DNA from: Oleiagrimonas sp036379395
GTDB taxonomy: Bacteria; Pseudomonadota; Gammaproteobacteria; Xanthomonadales; Rhodanobacteraceae
Reading direction: 5' to 3'
Length of the DNA stretch: 64,000 nt
NCBI GenBank assembly: GCA_036379395.1
Contig: DASVGR010000129.1
Coordinates: forward strand, 1 to 64,000
Under the pieces are notes generated by a model, which was not told the origin of the DNA, searched no databases, and was given only the letters and a program-made list of their open reading frames with translations. This document shows, piece after piece, positions 54,668 to 63,964 of this stretch. How positions within the stretch are numbered: position 1 is the first letter of the stretch; each line of letters opens with the position of its first letter. A program made the translations under genes and the position numbers.

Positions 54668-55591
54668 TCAGGCCATGTCGGGGTAGTCGGCACACACGTA
54701 GTCGGCGCCGGCATCGGCCAGTTTTGCCAGTGCCGCCGGGTCGCCCAGGTTGACCGACCACGCGGCGCCTTGCAGACGATGCCGCGCCAGTTCGGCCATC
54801 CGCGGCGGCGCAAGGTCGCGATAGTAGGGAAACCATGCGCTGCCGCCGGCCGCGGCGATGGCGGCCGGCCGGCTGCCGCCAAAACGGCGCGGATCGAAGC
54901 CGCCAAACCAGGGCGCGTTGCCCTTGGCAAAGGCGTCGCGCAAGGCGGCCAGTTCGTCTGCGGCGGGCGGAATGTCGGCTGCGGGCGGCGTGCCGGCGTT
55001 GAACCAGCTCAGCGGCGAGCTGGTGAACCAGGTGGCGAGTGTCGGCTGGCACTGTCGCGCGTAAACCAGGCTGCCCCAGTCAAACGAGCACAGGATGGCG
55101 CGGTCGAGAAAATCCGCCTGTTTGATGACGGCAAGCGTCGCGTCCACCAGATCGAGCCACGGCCGGGATGCCGCGGTCAGCAGCGGCGTCTTGATTTCGA
55201 CCACCAGACAAAACGTGTCCGACTGCGCCCGGACCAGTGCGATGACGTCGGCCAGGCGCGGAATGCGCTGGTCCGGCATCGGCGTGATGCGCGGATAGCG
55301 GTGCGCGTAGGCGCTGCCCGGCCGGGGCGTGCCGATGTCGAAGGCTTGCAGTTGCGCCAGCGTTGAATCGGCCAGCGTGAGGGCATGCTCCTTGTCGATC
55401 CACTGGCCGTCGGCGGCGCGGCAATAGCCGGGGTTGAGCTTGTCGTCATGGTGCACGACCACTTCGCCGTCACGCGTCAAATGGACGTCCAATTCGGCAC
55501 CGGCGGCGCCGAGGACGATGGCGTTGGCAAACGCGGCCAGGGTGTTTTCCACGCGCAGGCCGCTGCCGCCGCGATGTGCGATGTATTGCAT
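54668..55591 (-). CDS. ugpQ: Glycerophosphodiester phosphodiesterase
   Basis: GDPD-family enzyme of 307 residues hydrolysing glycerophosphodiesters to glycerol-3-phosphate and an alcohol. Catalytic motifs HRGG...ENT at the N-terminus, AELDVHLTRDG and HHDD, and EIKTP are intact. No signal peptide, so cytoplasmic UgpQ-like. A long insert (about 75-115) is somewhat unusual. Ends six bases from the convergent MFS gene's stop. Confidence 0.88.
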   Translation of the reverse strand: MQYIAHRGGSGLRVENTLAAFANAIVLGAAGAELDVHLTRDGEVVVHHDDKLNPGYCRAADGQWIDKEHALTLADSTLAQLQAFDIGTPRPGSAYAHRYPRITPMPDQRIPRLADVIALVRAQSDTFCLVVEIKTPLLTAASRPWLDLVDATLAVIKQADFLDRAILCSFDWGSLVYARQCQPTLATWFTSSPLSWFNAGTPPAADIPPAADELAALRDAFAKGNAPWFGGFDPRRFGGSRPAAIAAAGGSAWFPYYRDLAPPRMAELARHRLQGAAWSVNLGDPAALAKLADAGADYVCADYPDMA

Positions 55592-55618
55592 GGCGTGTCT
55601 CCGAAGGGGATGACCAAT

Positions 55619-56464
55619 CTATGTCCTGGGCACGTAGGCGCCGGCAAAGCCGCGCATCGGGTCGCCGTAGATGTCGACCAGCTGGTGCGCCGGTGCCCAC
55701 AATTGCATGAACGCCTCCACCTGCGCGGGGCTGCCGACCAGACAGCCGATCTTGACGCGTCCGTCGCGGGCCTTGACGGCCGAGATGCAGCAACAGTCCT
55801 CGTGCGCGGCGACGATGGGCAATTCGGCAATGTGCCGGCCGCGCAGATCGACCGCTTCCATGCCGTTGCCCAGCGCCAGTCGCGGCGCCCGGTGGATGGC
55901 GGCGAAGCCGGTTTCGATGTCGCGCCGAAGCGCCGCGGGCGGGCGTTTTTCGAACGCGGCACGGGCGGCGATGTGCCAGTCGAGCAGGGCGGCCGGATCG
56001 ACGCCGGGGCACAGGCCCCGATAGGCCGCGCCCAGGCAATGGTCGGCGGCCGCGATCATGCGCAGCTGCGGCGTGACGGTCATGCCGCCGGGTTGCAGGC
56101 GGGCGATGACGGCGATGGTCTGGCCCAGACTGGATGCCGGCCAGTACTCGTCTGGCGGGCGGCCGTAGCCGGGATCGCCGGGATGGTGATGATCGATGCG
56201 GCGCGTGCCGGGAACCGCGTCACCGACACATTCGACCAGATACACGGTCGCGCCCGCAGCCAGCGCTTCCCCGGCCGCCACGGGCAATGGCGCGCGATAG
56301 GCGTTGGCCGGATGGACCCGCTTGCCGTCGACGCGGGCGTGGGTAAAAGCATGGCTGCCGTCGGCCAGCAGGCGTTCGATGGCGCGCATTTCGGGATCGG
56401 CGGCGCCAAGGACGAAAAAGGCGCCCGGTGGCGATTGGGACGCCATGGGGGGAACGGCATTCAT
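55619..56464 (-). CDS. Hypothetical protein with a DHH-like motif
   Basis: A 281-residue soluble protein that I do not recognise with certainty. The segment RIDHHHPGDPGYG recalls the DHH motif of metal-dependent phosphoesterases, and the downstream region (AAADHCLGAAYRGLCPGV) contains further Asp/His residues. The rest does not align by eye with RecJ or NrnA. ATG 56464 is the likely start. It lies 27 bases upstream of ugpQ on the same strand, so an operon is likely. Confidence 0.65.
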   Translation of the reverse strand: MNAVPPMASQSPPGAFFVLGAADPEMRAIERLLADGSHAFTHARVDGKRVHPANAYRAPLPVAAGEALAAGATVYLVECVGDAVPGTRRIDHHHPGDPGYGRPPDEYWPASSLGQTIAVIARLQPGGMTVTPQLRMIAAADHCLGAAYRGLCPGVDPAALLDWHIAARAAFEKRPPAALRRDIETGFAAIHRAPRLALGNGMEAVDLRGRHIAELPIVAAHEDCCCISAVKARDGRVKIGCLVGSPAQVEAFMQLWAPAHQLVDIYGDPMRGFAGAYVPRT

Positions 56465-56532
56465 TGCAAGGTCGCGCAGGGGTCTTTGTCCATGATGCAC
56501 CCTGCGCGACGGAGGTGGCGGACCGGAGCCGG

Positions 56533-56946
56533 TCAGTGTCCGGTCGGTGCGCCCTGCAGCGCCTTGGCCGCCTTGGCAGCGTCCTTGTGCACGGTCTCGA
56601 GTCGGGTGGCCTTGAGTCCGGCGCGGGCGTCGGCAAGCGCCTTTTTCAGCTGGCCGTGCAGCACCGGCTCGGCGGCCGAATCGGGCAGGGCGCCGTTGCC
56701 CTGGCCCTTGCAGGGATCGCCGGCAGCGGCATTGAACCCGCGCCCCGCGGCGCCGACCAGACAATTGACGACATGGTGCAGATGCCTGTGCGCCATGTCC
56801 ACGGATGTCGCGCCCTGCGCCATCAAGGCGTGCACGTGGGCGGTGGCGACTTCCTTGTTGGCGGATGATGGCGATTGCGCCATGGCCACGCAGGCCAGCG
56901 TGCCGCCCAGGACGCCGAAGATGGCGCTTGCAAGCCGTTTGTTCAT
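56533..56946 (-). CDS. Small exported His-rich helical protein
   Basis: A 137-residue hypothetical with a signal peptide (cut near AMAQSPSS) and a helical His/Ala-rich body (ATAHVHALMAQ, DMAHRHLHHVVNCLVG). Two Cys in the mature part may form a disulfide. GGAGGGAG just before the ATG supports translation. Metal binding is possible but unproven. Confidence 0.65.
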   Translation of the reverse strand: MNKRLASAIFGVLGGTLACVAMAQSPSSANKEVATAHVHALMAQGATSVDMAHRHLHHVVNCLVGAAGRGFNAAAGDPCKGQGNGALPDSAAEPVLHGQLKKALADARAGLKATRLETVHKDAAKAAKALQGAPTGH

Positions 56947-57085
56947 GACAATCTCCCTCCAAGTGACGTGTCAGGAGTTTTCCAGCCTACGCGGCCAGGA
57001 TTGCGGGCGACACCCGCGAGGCAATGCCGTTCAGATGAGGTTTACGCATGGTTGGAAAAACAACAAGATGGAGGCCATTTCATGG

Positions 57086-57114
57086 TTGCCCGATGTTTGC
57101 CGCGCAGGTATCAT
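57086..57114 (+). promoter_or_regulatory. Sigma-70 promoter of the rimP-nusA-infB leader
   Basis: TTGCCC (57086-57091) and TATCAT (57109-57114) with a 17-base spacer. Predicted start near 57121, giving a leader of about 240 bases before rimP. Confidence 0.6.
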
Positions 57115-57199
57115 TCACCTTCTGGTTGTCCTAGAAACAGGGCGATGGGCGCTTTTGCCACTGATTGGCGCAAGCGCCGCGAGAACTTTCTTTTGCGAG

Positions 57200-57223
57200 A
57201 AAGCCTCCTGTGGAGGCTTTTTT
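57200..57223 (+). terminator. Leader terminator 1
   Basis: AAAGCCTCC pairs with GGAGGCTTT around TGT, followed by six T. Confidence 0.85.
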
Positions 57224-57312
57224 GTTGGACGTACGACAGCGGCGGCGTGCGAATTCGGCAACATGACCGGTTTGCCCGCCCTTGGCACGGATACGCGCCG
57301 CGCGCGCAGTGG

Positions 57313-57334
57313 ATGGGCGTTGCGCCCATTTTTT
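57313..57334 (+). terminator. Leader terminator 2, 30 bases before rimP
   Basis: ATGGGCG pairs with CGCCCAT around TTG, followed by six T. Confidence 0.8.
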
Positions 57335-57363
57335 GTTGGCAATGACGGGACCGCGGAGGTCTT

Positions 57364-57897
57364 TTGGATACACAGGCACTGGCCCGACGTTTCAACCCCG
57401 CCCTGGCCGATCTGGGCCTCGAATGCGCGGGTGTGGAGTGGTTGCCCGCACAGGGGCAGGGCACGTTGCGCGTGTATATCGAAAACCCCGAACGCGAAGT
57501 CGGCATCGAGGATTGCGAAGCCGCCAGCCGCGAGCTGTCGACCCTGCTGGATGTCGACGACCCGATCCCTGGCCAGTACGCGCTGGAAGTGTCCTCGCCG
57601 GGCCTGGACCGGCCGTTGTTCACGCCGGAGCAATTCGAGCGCTTCGTGGACAACGAAATCAAGTTGACGCTGTCTGCTCCGGTGGACGGTCGGCGCCGTT
57701 TTCGCGGACACATTCGCGGCGTGGATGGCCAGCTCATCCGGATGGAACTGGATGATGGCAACCCGTTCGAATTCGAGCATGACGCCGTGGAAAGCGCGCG
57801 CATCGTGCCCGATTGGGTGGCTCTGGGCCTGGCCCCGGCACCCAAACCCAATGCCGGCAAAAGTGGCGGGCGGAAGCGCCGCAAAAAGACGGATTGA
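57364..57897 (+). CDS. rimP: Ribosome maturation factor RimP
   Basis: 30S assembly factor of 177 residues. The N-terminal alpha/beta domain (LARRFNPALADLGLECAGVEW, EDCEAASRELSTLLD, YALEVSSPGLDRPL) and the C-terminal Sm-like barrel are typical. Start is TTG at 57364; GGAGGT ends only three bases upstream, so spacing is unusually short. A basic Lys/Arg tail closes the protein. First gene of the nusA-infB operon. Confidence 0.93.
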   Translation: MDTQALARRFNPALADLGLECAGVEWLPAQGQGTLRVYIENPEREVGIEDCEAASRELSTLLDVDDPIPGQYALEVSSPGLDRPLFTPEQFERFVDNEIKLTLSAPVDGRRRFRGHIRGVDGQLIRMELDDGNPFEFEHDAVESARIVPDWVALGLAPAPKPNAGKSGGRKRRKKTD

Positions 57898-57936
57898 AAC
57901 TGACAACGGGCGCGACCTGCCCGCGGAGACGTGACG

Positions 57937-59442
57937 ATGAGCAAAGAATTGTTGCTGGTGGCCGATGCGGTGGCACACGAAAAAGACGTGCCGCTGGACA
58001 CCATCTTCGAAGCCCTTGAAGCGGCGCTGGCGTCGGCGGCCAAGAAACGTTGGCCGGAAGAAGACGCCGACGTGCGCGTGGCGATCGACCGCGAGACCGG
58101 CGACTACGAAACGTTCCGGCGCTGGGAGATCGTGGCCGACGACGTCGAAATGGAATCGCCCTATCGCCAGATCCGCCTGATGGACGCCGTCGACGAGCGC
58201 GAAGGCGCGCAGGTCGGCGAGTACATCGAGGAGCAGGTCGAAAACGCCAAGTTCGGACGCATCGCCGCGCAGGCCGCCAAGCAGGTCATCGTGCAGCGCG
58301 TGCGCGAAGCCGAGCGCATGCAGGTGGTCGAGGCCTATCAGGATCGCGTCGGCGAACTTCTGACCGGCATCGTCAAGCGCGTCGAGCGCGGCAACGTTTA
58401 TCTGGATCTGGGCGCCAACGCCGAGGCCTTCGTGCCGCGCGACAGGGCCATCGCACGTGAGCCGGTGCGCGTGGGCGACCGCTTGCGCGGCTATCTGTAC
58501 GAAGTGCGTTCGGAAGTGCGCGGGCCGCAGCTGTTCGTGTCGCGCACCGATCCGCGTTTCATGATCGAACTGTTCAACCTGGAAGTGCCCGAAGTGGGCC
58601 AGGGCCTGGTCGAGATCAAGGATTGCGCCCGCGATCCGGGTGATCGCGCCAAGATCGCCGTGGTCGCGCACGATTCGCGCACCGATCCCATCGGCGCCTG
58701 CATCGGCATGCGCGGTTCGCGCGTGCAGGCGGTGTCCAACGAGCTCAACGGCGAGCGCGTGGACATCATCCTGTGGGACGAAAACCCCGCGCAGTTCGTC
58801 ATCAACGCCATGGCGCCGGCCGAAGTGCAGTCCATCATCATGGACGAAGACAAGCATTCCATGGACGTCGCGGTAGCCGAGGACAAACTGTCCCAGGCCA
58901 TCGGCCGCGGCGGCCAGAACGTGCGCCTGGCCAGCAAGCTGACTGGCTGGCAGCTCAACGTGATGACGCAGGAAGCCGTCGCCGCCAAGAGCGAGGCCGA
59001 ACAGCAGGCCGCGCTGGAGCTGTTCATGGACAAGCTGGAAGTCGATCAGGAAATCGCCGGCATCCTGGTGCAGGAAGGTTTTTCCAGCATCGAGGAAATC
59101 GCCTACGTGCCGACGGCGGAACTGCTGTCGGTGGAAGGCTTTGACGAAGGCATCGTCGAGGAACTGCGTTCGCGTGCGCGCGATTCGCTGCTGACCGAGG
59201 CGCTGGCCGTCGAGGAAGTCGTGGACGATCATCAGCCGGCCGAAGACCTGCTGGCACTGGACGGCATGGACGAGGAGCTGGCCTACACGCTGGCCGCGCG
59301 TGGCGTCGTCACTGCCGACGACCTTGGCGAACTGGCCGTCGACGACATCATCGATATCGAAGGCATGGACGAAGAACGGGCTGCCGCCCTCATCATGGCT
59401 GCGCGTGCGCCGATGATCGAGCGCCTGGAGCAGGGTGGCTGA
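57937..59442 (+). CDS. nusA: Transcription elongation/termination factor NusA
   Basis: 501-residue RNA polymerase-binding factor. N-terminal domain (1-125), S1 domain (LLTGIVKRVERGNVYLDLGANAEAFVP), KH1 and KH2 (IGACIGMRGSRVQAV; IGRGGQNVRLASKLTG) and two C-terminal acidic HhH repeats that contact the alpha subunit or N protein. ATG 57937 is preferred over GTG 57931 because of spacing from GGAGA. NusA can promote termination at its own leader terminators in other bacteria. Confidence 0.96.
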   Translation: MSKELLLVADAVAHEKDVPLDTIFEALEAALASAAKKRWPEEDADVRVAIDRETGDYETFRRWEIVADDVEMESPYRQIRLMDAVDEREGAQVGEYIEEQVENAKFGRIAAQAAKQVIVQRVREAERMQVVEAYQDRVGELLTGIVKRVERGNVYLDLGANAEAFVPRDRAIAREPVRVGDRLRGYLYEVRSEVRGPQLFVSRTDPRFMIELFNLEVPEVGQGLVEIKDCARDPGDRAKIAVVAHDSRTDPIGACIGMRGSRVQAVSNELNGERVDIILWDENPAQFVINAMAPAEVQSIIMDEDKHSMDVAVAEDKLSQAIGRGGQNVRLASKLTGWQLNVMTQEAVAAKSEAEQQAALELFMDKLEVDQEIAGILVQEGFSSIEEIAYVPTAELLSVEGFDEGIVEELRSRARDSLLTEALAVEEVVDDHQPAEDLLALDGMDEELAYTLAARGVVTADDLGELAVDDIIDIEGMDEERAAALIMAARAPMIERLEQGG

Positions 59443-59567
59443 CGTTCAAGGCCACGTCCTGGATGGGCGTGCCGGGAAGGTGTGATTCCTTCCACCATGG
59501 ATGGCCTCCCCGACCGGCTTGAGCCGGTACGGAGCCAGAACGCACAGACGCGGAGAATAAGAGAACC

Positions 59568-62486
59568 ATGTCAGAAGTCACCATCAAGCAATTGGCCGAG
59601 CTCCTGGGCACGCCAGCCGACAAGCTGCTGGCGCAGCTTGGCGAAGCGGGCATGCAGTTCTCCAATCCCGATCAAGTGGTCAGCAACGACGAAAAGTCGA
59701 AGCTGCTCGCGCATTTGCGCAGCAATCACGGCAAGAGTGCCGCGGCCGAGACGGGCAAGACCGCCACCCCGCACAAGATCACCCTGCGCCGCCGTCAGGT
59801 GAGTGAATTGAAAGTGTCGACCGCCAGTGGTCGGGGCCGTGGCAGTACCTCCAAGACCGTCAACGTTGAAGTGCGCTCCAAGCGCACGTATGTCAAACGT
59901 GCCGCGCTTGCCGATGACGCCACGGCTGCCAGCGAGCGCGAGGAAGCGCGGCGCAAATTGCAGGAATCGCAGGAGCGGACCGCGCGCGAGGAAGCCGAGC
60001 GCCTGGAACATGAACAGCGGCGCGCGCAGCAGGCGGCGGCCAAGTCGGAAACGGCGGTGCCGGATGCGGTCGCCGACGCGACCGAAGCGGTATCCGAGCC
60101 GGTGGCCGAAGTGGCGCCTGTCGAGACGGACAAGGTTGCCCCGGAACCGGAAGCCGAACCCGTGGCCGAGGAGCCGGTGATCGTGGAGCCCGAGGCGATG
60201 GTCGAGTCGGAGCCGGAGACGGCTGGCGTTGCCGCCACGGCCGAGGCGGACGCCGAGCCTGTGGCCGAGCCGGTTTCCGAACCGGAAGCCGCGGTGTCGA
60301 CGGACGGTGAAAAGACTTCGAAGGCGTCGAAGACGGCCCCTTCCGCCAAGACCGGGGACGTCGACAAGGATGCGTGGAAGACGCCGGTCATGCCGCAGGT
60401 CTACGAGCGCCACAAGCGCAAGCCGAAACCGGCCGTGGTCAAGCCGGCCGCCAAGCCGGCGGCAAAGAAACCCGAGCCGGCCAAGCCGGCAGCGGCGGCC
60501 AAGACCGACGCGTCGCCGTCGCGTGGCAGCCGACGCGGTGACCATGGTCGTGACCGGGACGACAGCGAGCGCAACGGACGTCGCGTCGGCGCCGGCAAGT
60601 TGCATTTGAGCGAAGGCGAGCGCGCGCGGCGTTCCAGCGGCGGTCGCCGCAGGCGTGGCGCCGATGCGGGGTCGTCCGCCGTCGGCACGGGCACGCATGG
60701 CTTCTCCAAGCCGACCGCACCGGTCGTGCGCGAAGTGGCCGTGGGTGATGCCAACATCGTCAGCGATCTGGCCCAGAAGATGGCCGTCAAGGGCGCCGAG
60801 GTGGTCAAGGCGTTGTTCAAGATGGGCGTCATGGCGACCATCAACCAGACGGTCGACCATGACACCGCCGTGCTGGTGGTCGAGGAACTGGGCCACAAGG
60901 TGGTCGAGGCCGAAGACAAGGGCGCCGAGGCGACCTTGCTCGAGCGCACCGCGACCGTGGAGGATGCCGGCGAGAAGCTGCCGCGTCCGCCGGTGGTGAC
61001 CATCATGGGCCATGTCGACCATGGCAAGACGTCGCTGCTGGACCACATCCGTCGCACCAAGGTGGCGTCGGGCGAGGCCGGCGGCATCACGCAGCACATC
61101 GGTGCCTACCACGTGACCACGCCGAAGGGCGTCATCACGTTCCTGGACACCCCCGGGCACGCCGCGTTCACTTCGATGCGCGCGCGCGGTGCCCATTCGA
61201 CCGACATCGTGGTGCTGGTGGTGGCGGCCGACGACGGCGTCAAGCCGCAGACCGTCGAGGCGATCACGCTGGCGCACGACGCCAAGGTGCCGCTGATTGT
61301 CGCCATCAACAAGATCGACAAGTCCGGCGCCAACATCGACAACGTCAAGCAGGGTCTGGCCGGCCACGAAGTGGTGCCGGAAGACTGGGGTGGTGACACG
61401 GCGTTCGTGCCGCTGTCGGCCAAGACCGGCCAGGGCATTGACGATTTGCTCGACGCCATCAGCCTGCAGGCCGAAGTGATGGAGCTGGCGGCCGTGATCG
61501 ACGGTCCGGCCAGCGGCACGGTGATCGAGTCGCGGCTGGATCGCGGCCGCGGCCCGGTGGCCACGGTGCTGGTGCAGAACGGTACCTTGAAGAAGGGCGA
61601 TTTCGTGGTGTGTGGCGTCGAATACGGCCGCATGCGCGCGCTCGTCGACGAAAACGGCAAGCGTACCGACAGTGCCGGCCCGTCCATTCCGGTGCAGGTG
61701 CTGGGCTTGTCCGGCGTGCCCAATGCCGGTGACGATTTCGTGGTCGTGGCCGACGAGAAGCTGGCCAAGCAGGTGGCCGAGGAGCGCGCCCAGCGGCGTC
61801 GCGAGACGCGTCTGGTCGGCAAGGCCAACCGTCTGGAAGACATCATCGCGCAGATGGGCAAGGGCGATCAGCAGCAGGTGCTGAACATCCTGGTCAAGGC
61901 CGACGTGCAAGGTTCGGCCGAGGCGTTGCGCGAGTCGCTCAGCGCGATCGGCAACGAGAACGTCAAGGTCAACGTCGTGGCTTCCGGCGTCGGCGGCATC
62001 ACCGAGTCCGATGCCACGCTGGCCGCCGCCTCCAAGGCACTGCTGATCGGCTTCAACGTGCGTGCCGATGCTTCGGCGCGCAAGGTGGTCGAAACCAGCA
62101 ACGTCGACATGCGCTACTTCTCGATCATCTATGACGTGATCGATCAGGTGACGCAGGCTGCGACCGGTTTGCTGGGCGTGGAAATCCGCGAGGAAATCAT
62201 CGGCACGGCCGAGGTGCTGCAGGTGTTCCGCAGCTCCAAGCTGGGTGCGGTGGCCGGCTCCATGGTGGCCGAGGGCGTGATGCGCCACAACAAGCCGATC
62301 CGCGTTTTGCGCGACAACACCGTCATCTTCGAAGGCGAGTTGCAGTCGCTGCGCCGGCACAAGGACAACGTCGAGGAAGTGCATGCCGGCACCGAGTGCG
62401 GCATTGCCGTCAAGGAATACAACGACGTGCAGCCGGGTGACCAGATCGAGTGCTTCGAGCGCATCGAAGTGGCGAGGACGCTGTAA
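59568..62486 (+). CDS. infB: Translation initiation factor IF-2
   Basis: 972-residue GTPase that brings fMet-tRNA to the 30S subunit. N-terminal IF2N domain (SEVTIKQLAELLGTPADKLL), a long Ala/Glu/Pro-rich variable region (about 120-350), second IF2N-like segment, then the G domain with GHVDHGKTS, DTPGHAAF and NKIDKSG, followed by domains II-IV. GGAGA precedes ATG 59568. The 125-base gap from nusA contains a CCGGCT/AGCCGG hairpin. Confidence 0.97.
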   Translation: MSEVTIKQLAELLGTPADKLLAQLGEAGMQFSNPDQVVSNDEKSKLLAHLRSNHGKSAAAETGKTATPHKITLRRRQVSELKVSTASGRGRGSTSKTVNVEVRSKRTYVKRAALADDATAASEREEARRKLQESQERTAREEAERLEHEQRRAQQAAAKSETAVPDAVADATEAVSEPVAEVAPVETDKVAPEPEAEPVAEEPVIVEPEAMVESEPETAGVAATAEADAEPVAEPVSEPEAAVSTDGEKTSKASKTAPSAKTGDVDKDAWKTPVMPQVYERHKRKPKPAVVKPAAKPAAKKPEPAKPAAAAKTDASPSRGSRRGDHGRDRDDSERNGRRVGAGKLHLSEGERARRSSGGRRRRGADAGSSAVGTGTHGFSKPTAPVVREVAVGDANIVSDLAQKMAVKGAEVVKALFKMGVMATINQTVDHDTAVLVVEELGHKVVEAEDKGAEATLLERTATVEDAGEKLPRPPVVTIMGHVDHGKTSLLDHIRRTKVASGEAGGITQHIGAYHVTTPKGVITFLDTPGHAAFTSMRARGAHSTDIVVLVVAADDGVKPQTVEAITLAHDAKVPLIVAINKIDKSGANIDNVKQGLAGHEVVPEDWGGDTAFVPLSAKTGQGIDDLLDAISLQAEVMELAAVIDGPASGTVIESRLDRGRGPVATVLVQNGTLKKGDFVVCGVEYGRMRALVDENGKRTDSAGPSIPVQVLGLSGVPNAGDDFVVVADEKLAKQVAEERAQRRRETRLVGKANRLEDIIAQMGKGDQQQVLNILVKADVQGSAEALRESLSAIGNENVKVNVVASGVGGITESDATLAAASKALLIGFNVRADASARKVVETSNVDMRYFSIIYDVIDQVTQAATGLLGVEIREEIIGTAEVLQVFRSSKLGAVAGSMVAEGVMRHNKPIRVLRDNTVIFEGELQSLRRHKDNVEEVHAGTECGIAVKEYNDVQPGDQIECFERIEVARTL

Positions 62487-62489
62487 GCC

Positions 62490-62831
62490 ATGCCGTCGCG
62501 CGATTTCAAACGCATCGACCGCATCAACGCGCAAATGCGCCGCGAGCTGGGTCAGATCGTGCACCAGGCGGTGCGCGATGAAGGCCTGCCGCTGGTCAGT
62601 GTGTGCGACGTCGAGACCACCAAGGATCTCGACGTCGCCACGGTGTGGGTGACCACGCTGGATCCGGCGGCTGCCACCGAGGCGGTCAAGGCATTGCGTG
62701 AAATGGCGCCCGAGCTGCGTTACGAGCTGGCGCACGCCATGCGCCTGCGTCGCGTGCCCGAGTTGCGCTTCAAGTACGACGATTCCATCGACAAGGGCGA
62801 ACGCATTGATTCGCTGCTGCGCGATGAATGA
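62490..62831 (+). CDS. rbfA: Ribosome-binding factor A
   Basis: KH-like 30S maturation factor of 113 residues. The family signature RIDRINAQMRRELGQIV, the DLDVATVWVT strand and LRYELAHAMRLRRVPELRFKYD are present. Starts three bases after the infB stop. Confidence 0.95.
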   Translation: MPSRDFKRIDRINAQMRRELGQIVHQAVRDEGLPLVSVCDVETTKDLDVATVWVTTLDPAAATEAVKALREMAPELRYELAHAMRLRRVPELRFKYDDSIDKGERIDSLLRDE

Positions 62832-62984
62832 GAACCGCGGGCAGGCGTGAGGCCTGGCCGCTCTGCCGGGTTGGTCGGCAAGGAACCATGCGGTCTGCGC
62901 GGCGGTGCCTGGAATGTTTCCGGCCTTGCGGTTTTGCCTGTGCTGGCAGGCCATTCGTGCCAGTGACCTGTTTCGGACGCCATC

Positions 62985-63929
62985 ATGCGCAAGCAGCAAT
63001 TTCGTCGACCCAAACGTCCCGTCCACGGCATCCTGTTGCTGGACAAGCCGTTGGGCATGAGCTCCAACCAGGCGTTGCAGGCCTGCCGCCGGTTGTTGCA
63101 AGCCGACAAAGCCGGGCATACCGGCAGTCTCGATCCGCTGGCCACCGGCCTGTTGCCGCTGTGTTTCGGTGAAGCCACCAAAATTGCGGGCTTGTTGCTG
63201 GGCTCGCGCAAGGCGTATCTGGCGCGGTGCCAGTTGGGTGTCACCACGGCCACCCATGATGCCGAAGGCGAGGTGGTTCGCACGTGCCCGGTGCCAGCCT
63301 TGGACGAGACGCAAATCCGCGCGGCGCTGGATGGCTTTGTCGGCCGCATCCGGCAGGTGCCGCCGGCCTACAGTGCGCTCAAGCGCGACGGTGTGCCCAT
63401 GTACGTGCGGGCGCGGCGGGGTGAGGCGGTCGAGCTGGCCGCGCGTGAGGTCGACATCCATGCCATCGAATATCTCGGCCGCGAAGGTGATTGCCTGCAA
63501 TTGCGCATCACCTGCGGTTCAGGGACGTACATTCGTGCGTTGGCCCGCGATCTGGGAGAAAAACTCGGCTGCGGCGCCCATTTGACCGCGTTGCGGCGCT
63601 TGTGGGTCGATCCATTCCATGAACCGGCCATGCTGACGTTGCCGCAGCTGCAGGCGCGGGCCACCACGCCTTCCGCATTGGATGGGCTGTTGCTGCCGGT
63701 CGATGCCGGCCTGGCCGCCATGCCTGCCGTGCATCTGGATGCGGACGGCAGTCTGGCGCTGACGCAAGGGCGCAGCGTGGTGCCCGCAAAGGCGCCACCA
63801 GTGGGTCAGTGCCGCGCCTATGCCGACGATGGGCGCTTGCTGGCATTGGCCGAACAACGTGCCGATGGCCGGCTGCATGTCGTGCGTGGTTTCAACTTGC
63901 CGGCACCTCAAGGCGCCGCATCGGCCTGA
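62985..63929 (+). CDS. truB: tRNA pseudouridine-55 synthase
   Basis: 314-residue enzyme forming psi55 in the T-loop of tRNAs. The catalytic Asp lies in GHTGSLDPLATGLLPLC; a later RTFVRALARDLG-like segment appears as GTYIRALARDLGEKL. C-terminal PUA-like domain is shorter and variable. ATG 62985 after a 153-base gap from rbfA that shows no other gene. Confidence 0.95.
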   Translation: MRKQQFRRPKRPVHGILLLDKPLGMSSNQALQACRRLLQADKAGHTGSLDPLATGLLPLCFGEATKIAGLLLGSRKAYLARCQLGVTTATHDAEGEVVRTCPVPALDETQIRAALDGFVGRIRQVPPAYSALKRDGVPMYVRARRGEAVELAAREVDIHAIEYLGREGDCLQLRITCGSGTYIRALARDLGEKLGCGAHLTALRRLWVDPFHEPAMLTLPQLQARATTPSALDGLLLPVDAGLAAMPAVHLDADGSLALTQGRSVVPAKAPPVGQCRAYADDGRLLALAEQRADGRLHVVRGFNLPAPQGAASA

Positions 63930-63934
63930 TTGGC

Positions 63935-63964
63935 TTGTTGTTGCGGCCGCGTGCCCGCTACAAT
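63935..63964 (+). promoter_or_regulatory. Likely promoter for the next gene (rpsO expected)
   Basis: TTGTTG (63935-63940) and TACAAT (63959-63964) with an 18-base spacer, directly after truB. In related genomes rpsO follows truB; it lies beyond the window. Confidence 0.5.

Larger units (their letters stand above)
57121..57363 (+). ncRNA. Attenuator-type leader of the rimP-nusA-infB operon
   Basis: Within the 417-base gap 56947-57363. From the predicted start, a GGCGC-AA-GCGCC hairpin (57167-57178) and a CTTTC/GAAAG hairpin precede terminator 1 (57200-57223); terminator 2 follows at 57313-57334. The GAAAG arm overlaps the first terminator stem, so the two folds compete. E. coli has metY and terminators in this position; here no tRNA gene is present. 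An open frame (ATG 57145 to 57345) crosses the leader but has no clear ribosome site. Confidence 0.5.

Noticed and set aside
57145..57345. 66-codon open frame in the rimP leader
   Set aside because: No ribosome site and it crosses both terminators; kept only as a remark.
59571..63500. 1309-residue minus-strand open frame across infB, rbfA and truB
   Set aside because: Antisense to well-conserved genes; long frames like this arise from high GC codon bias. No domain is recognisable.
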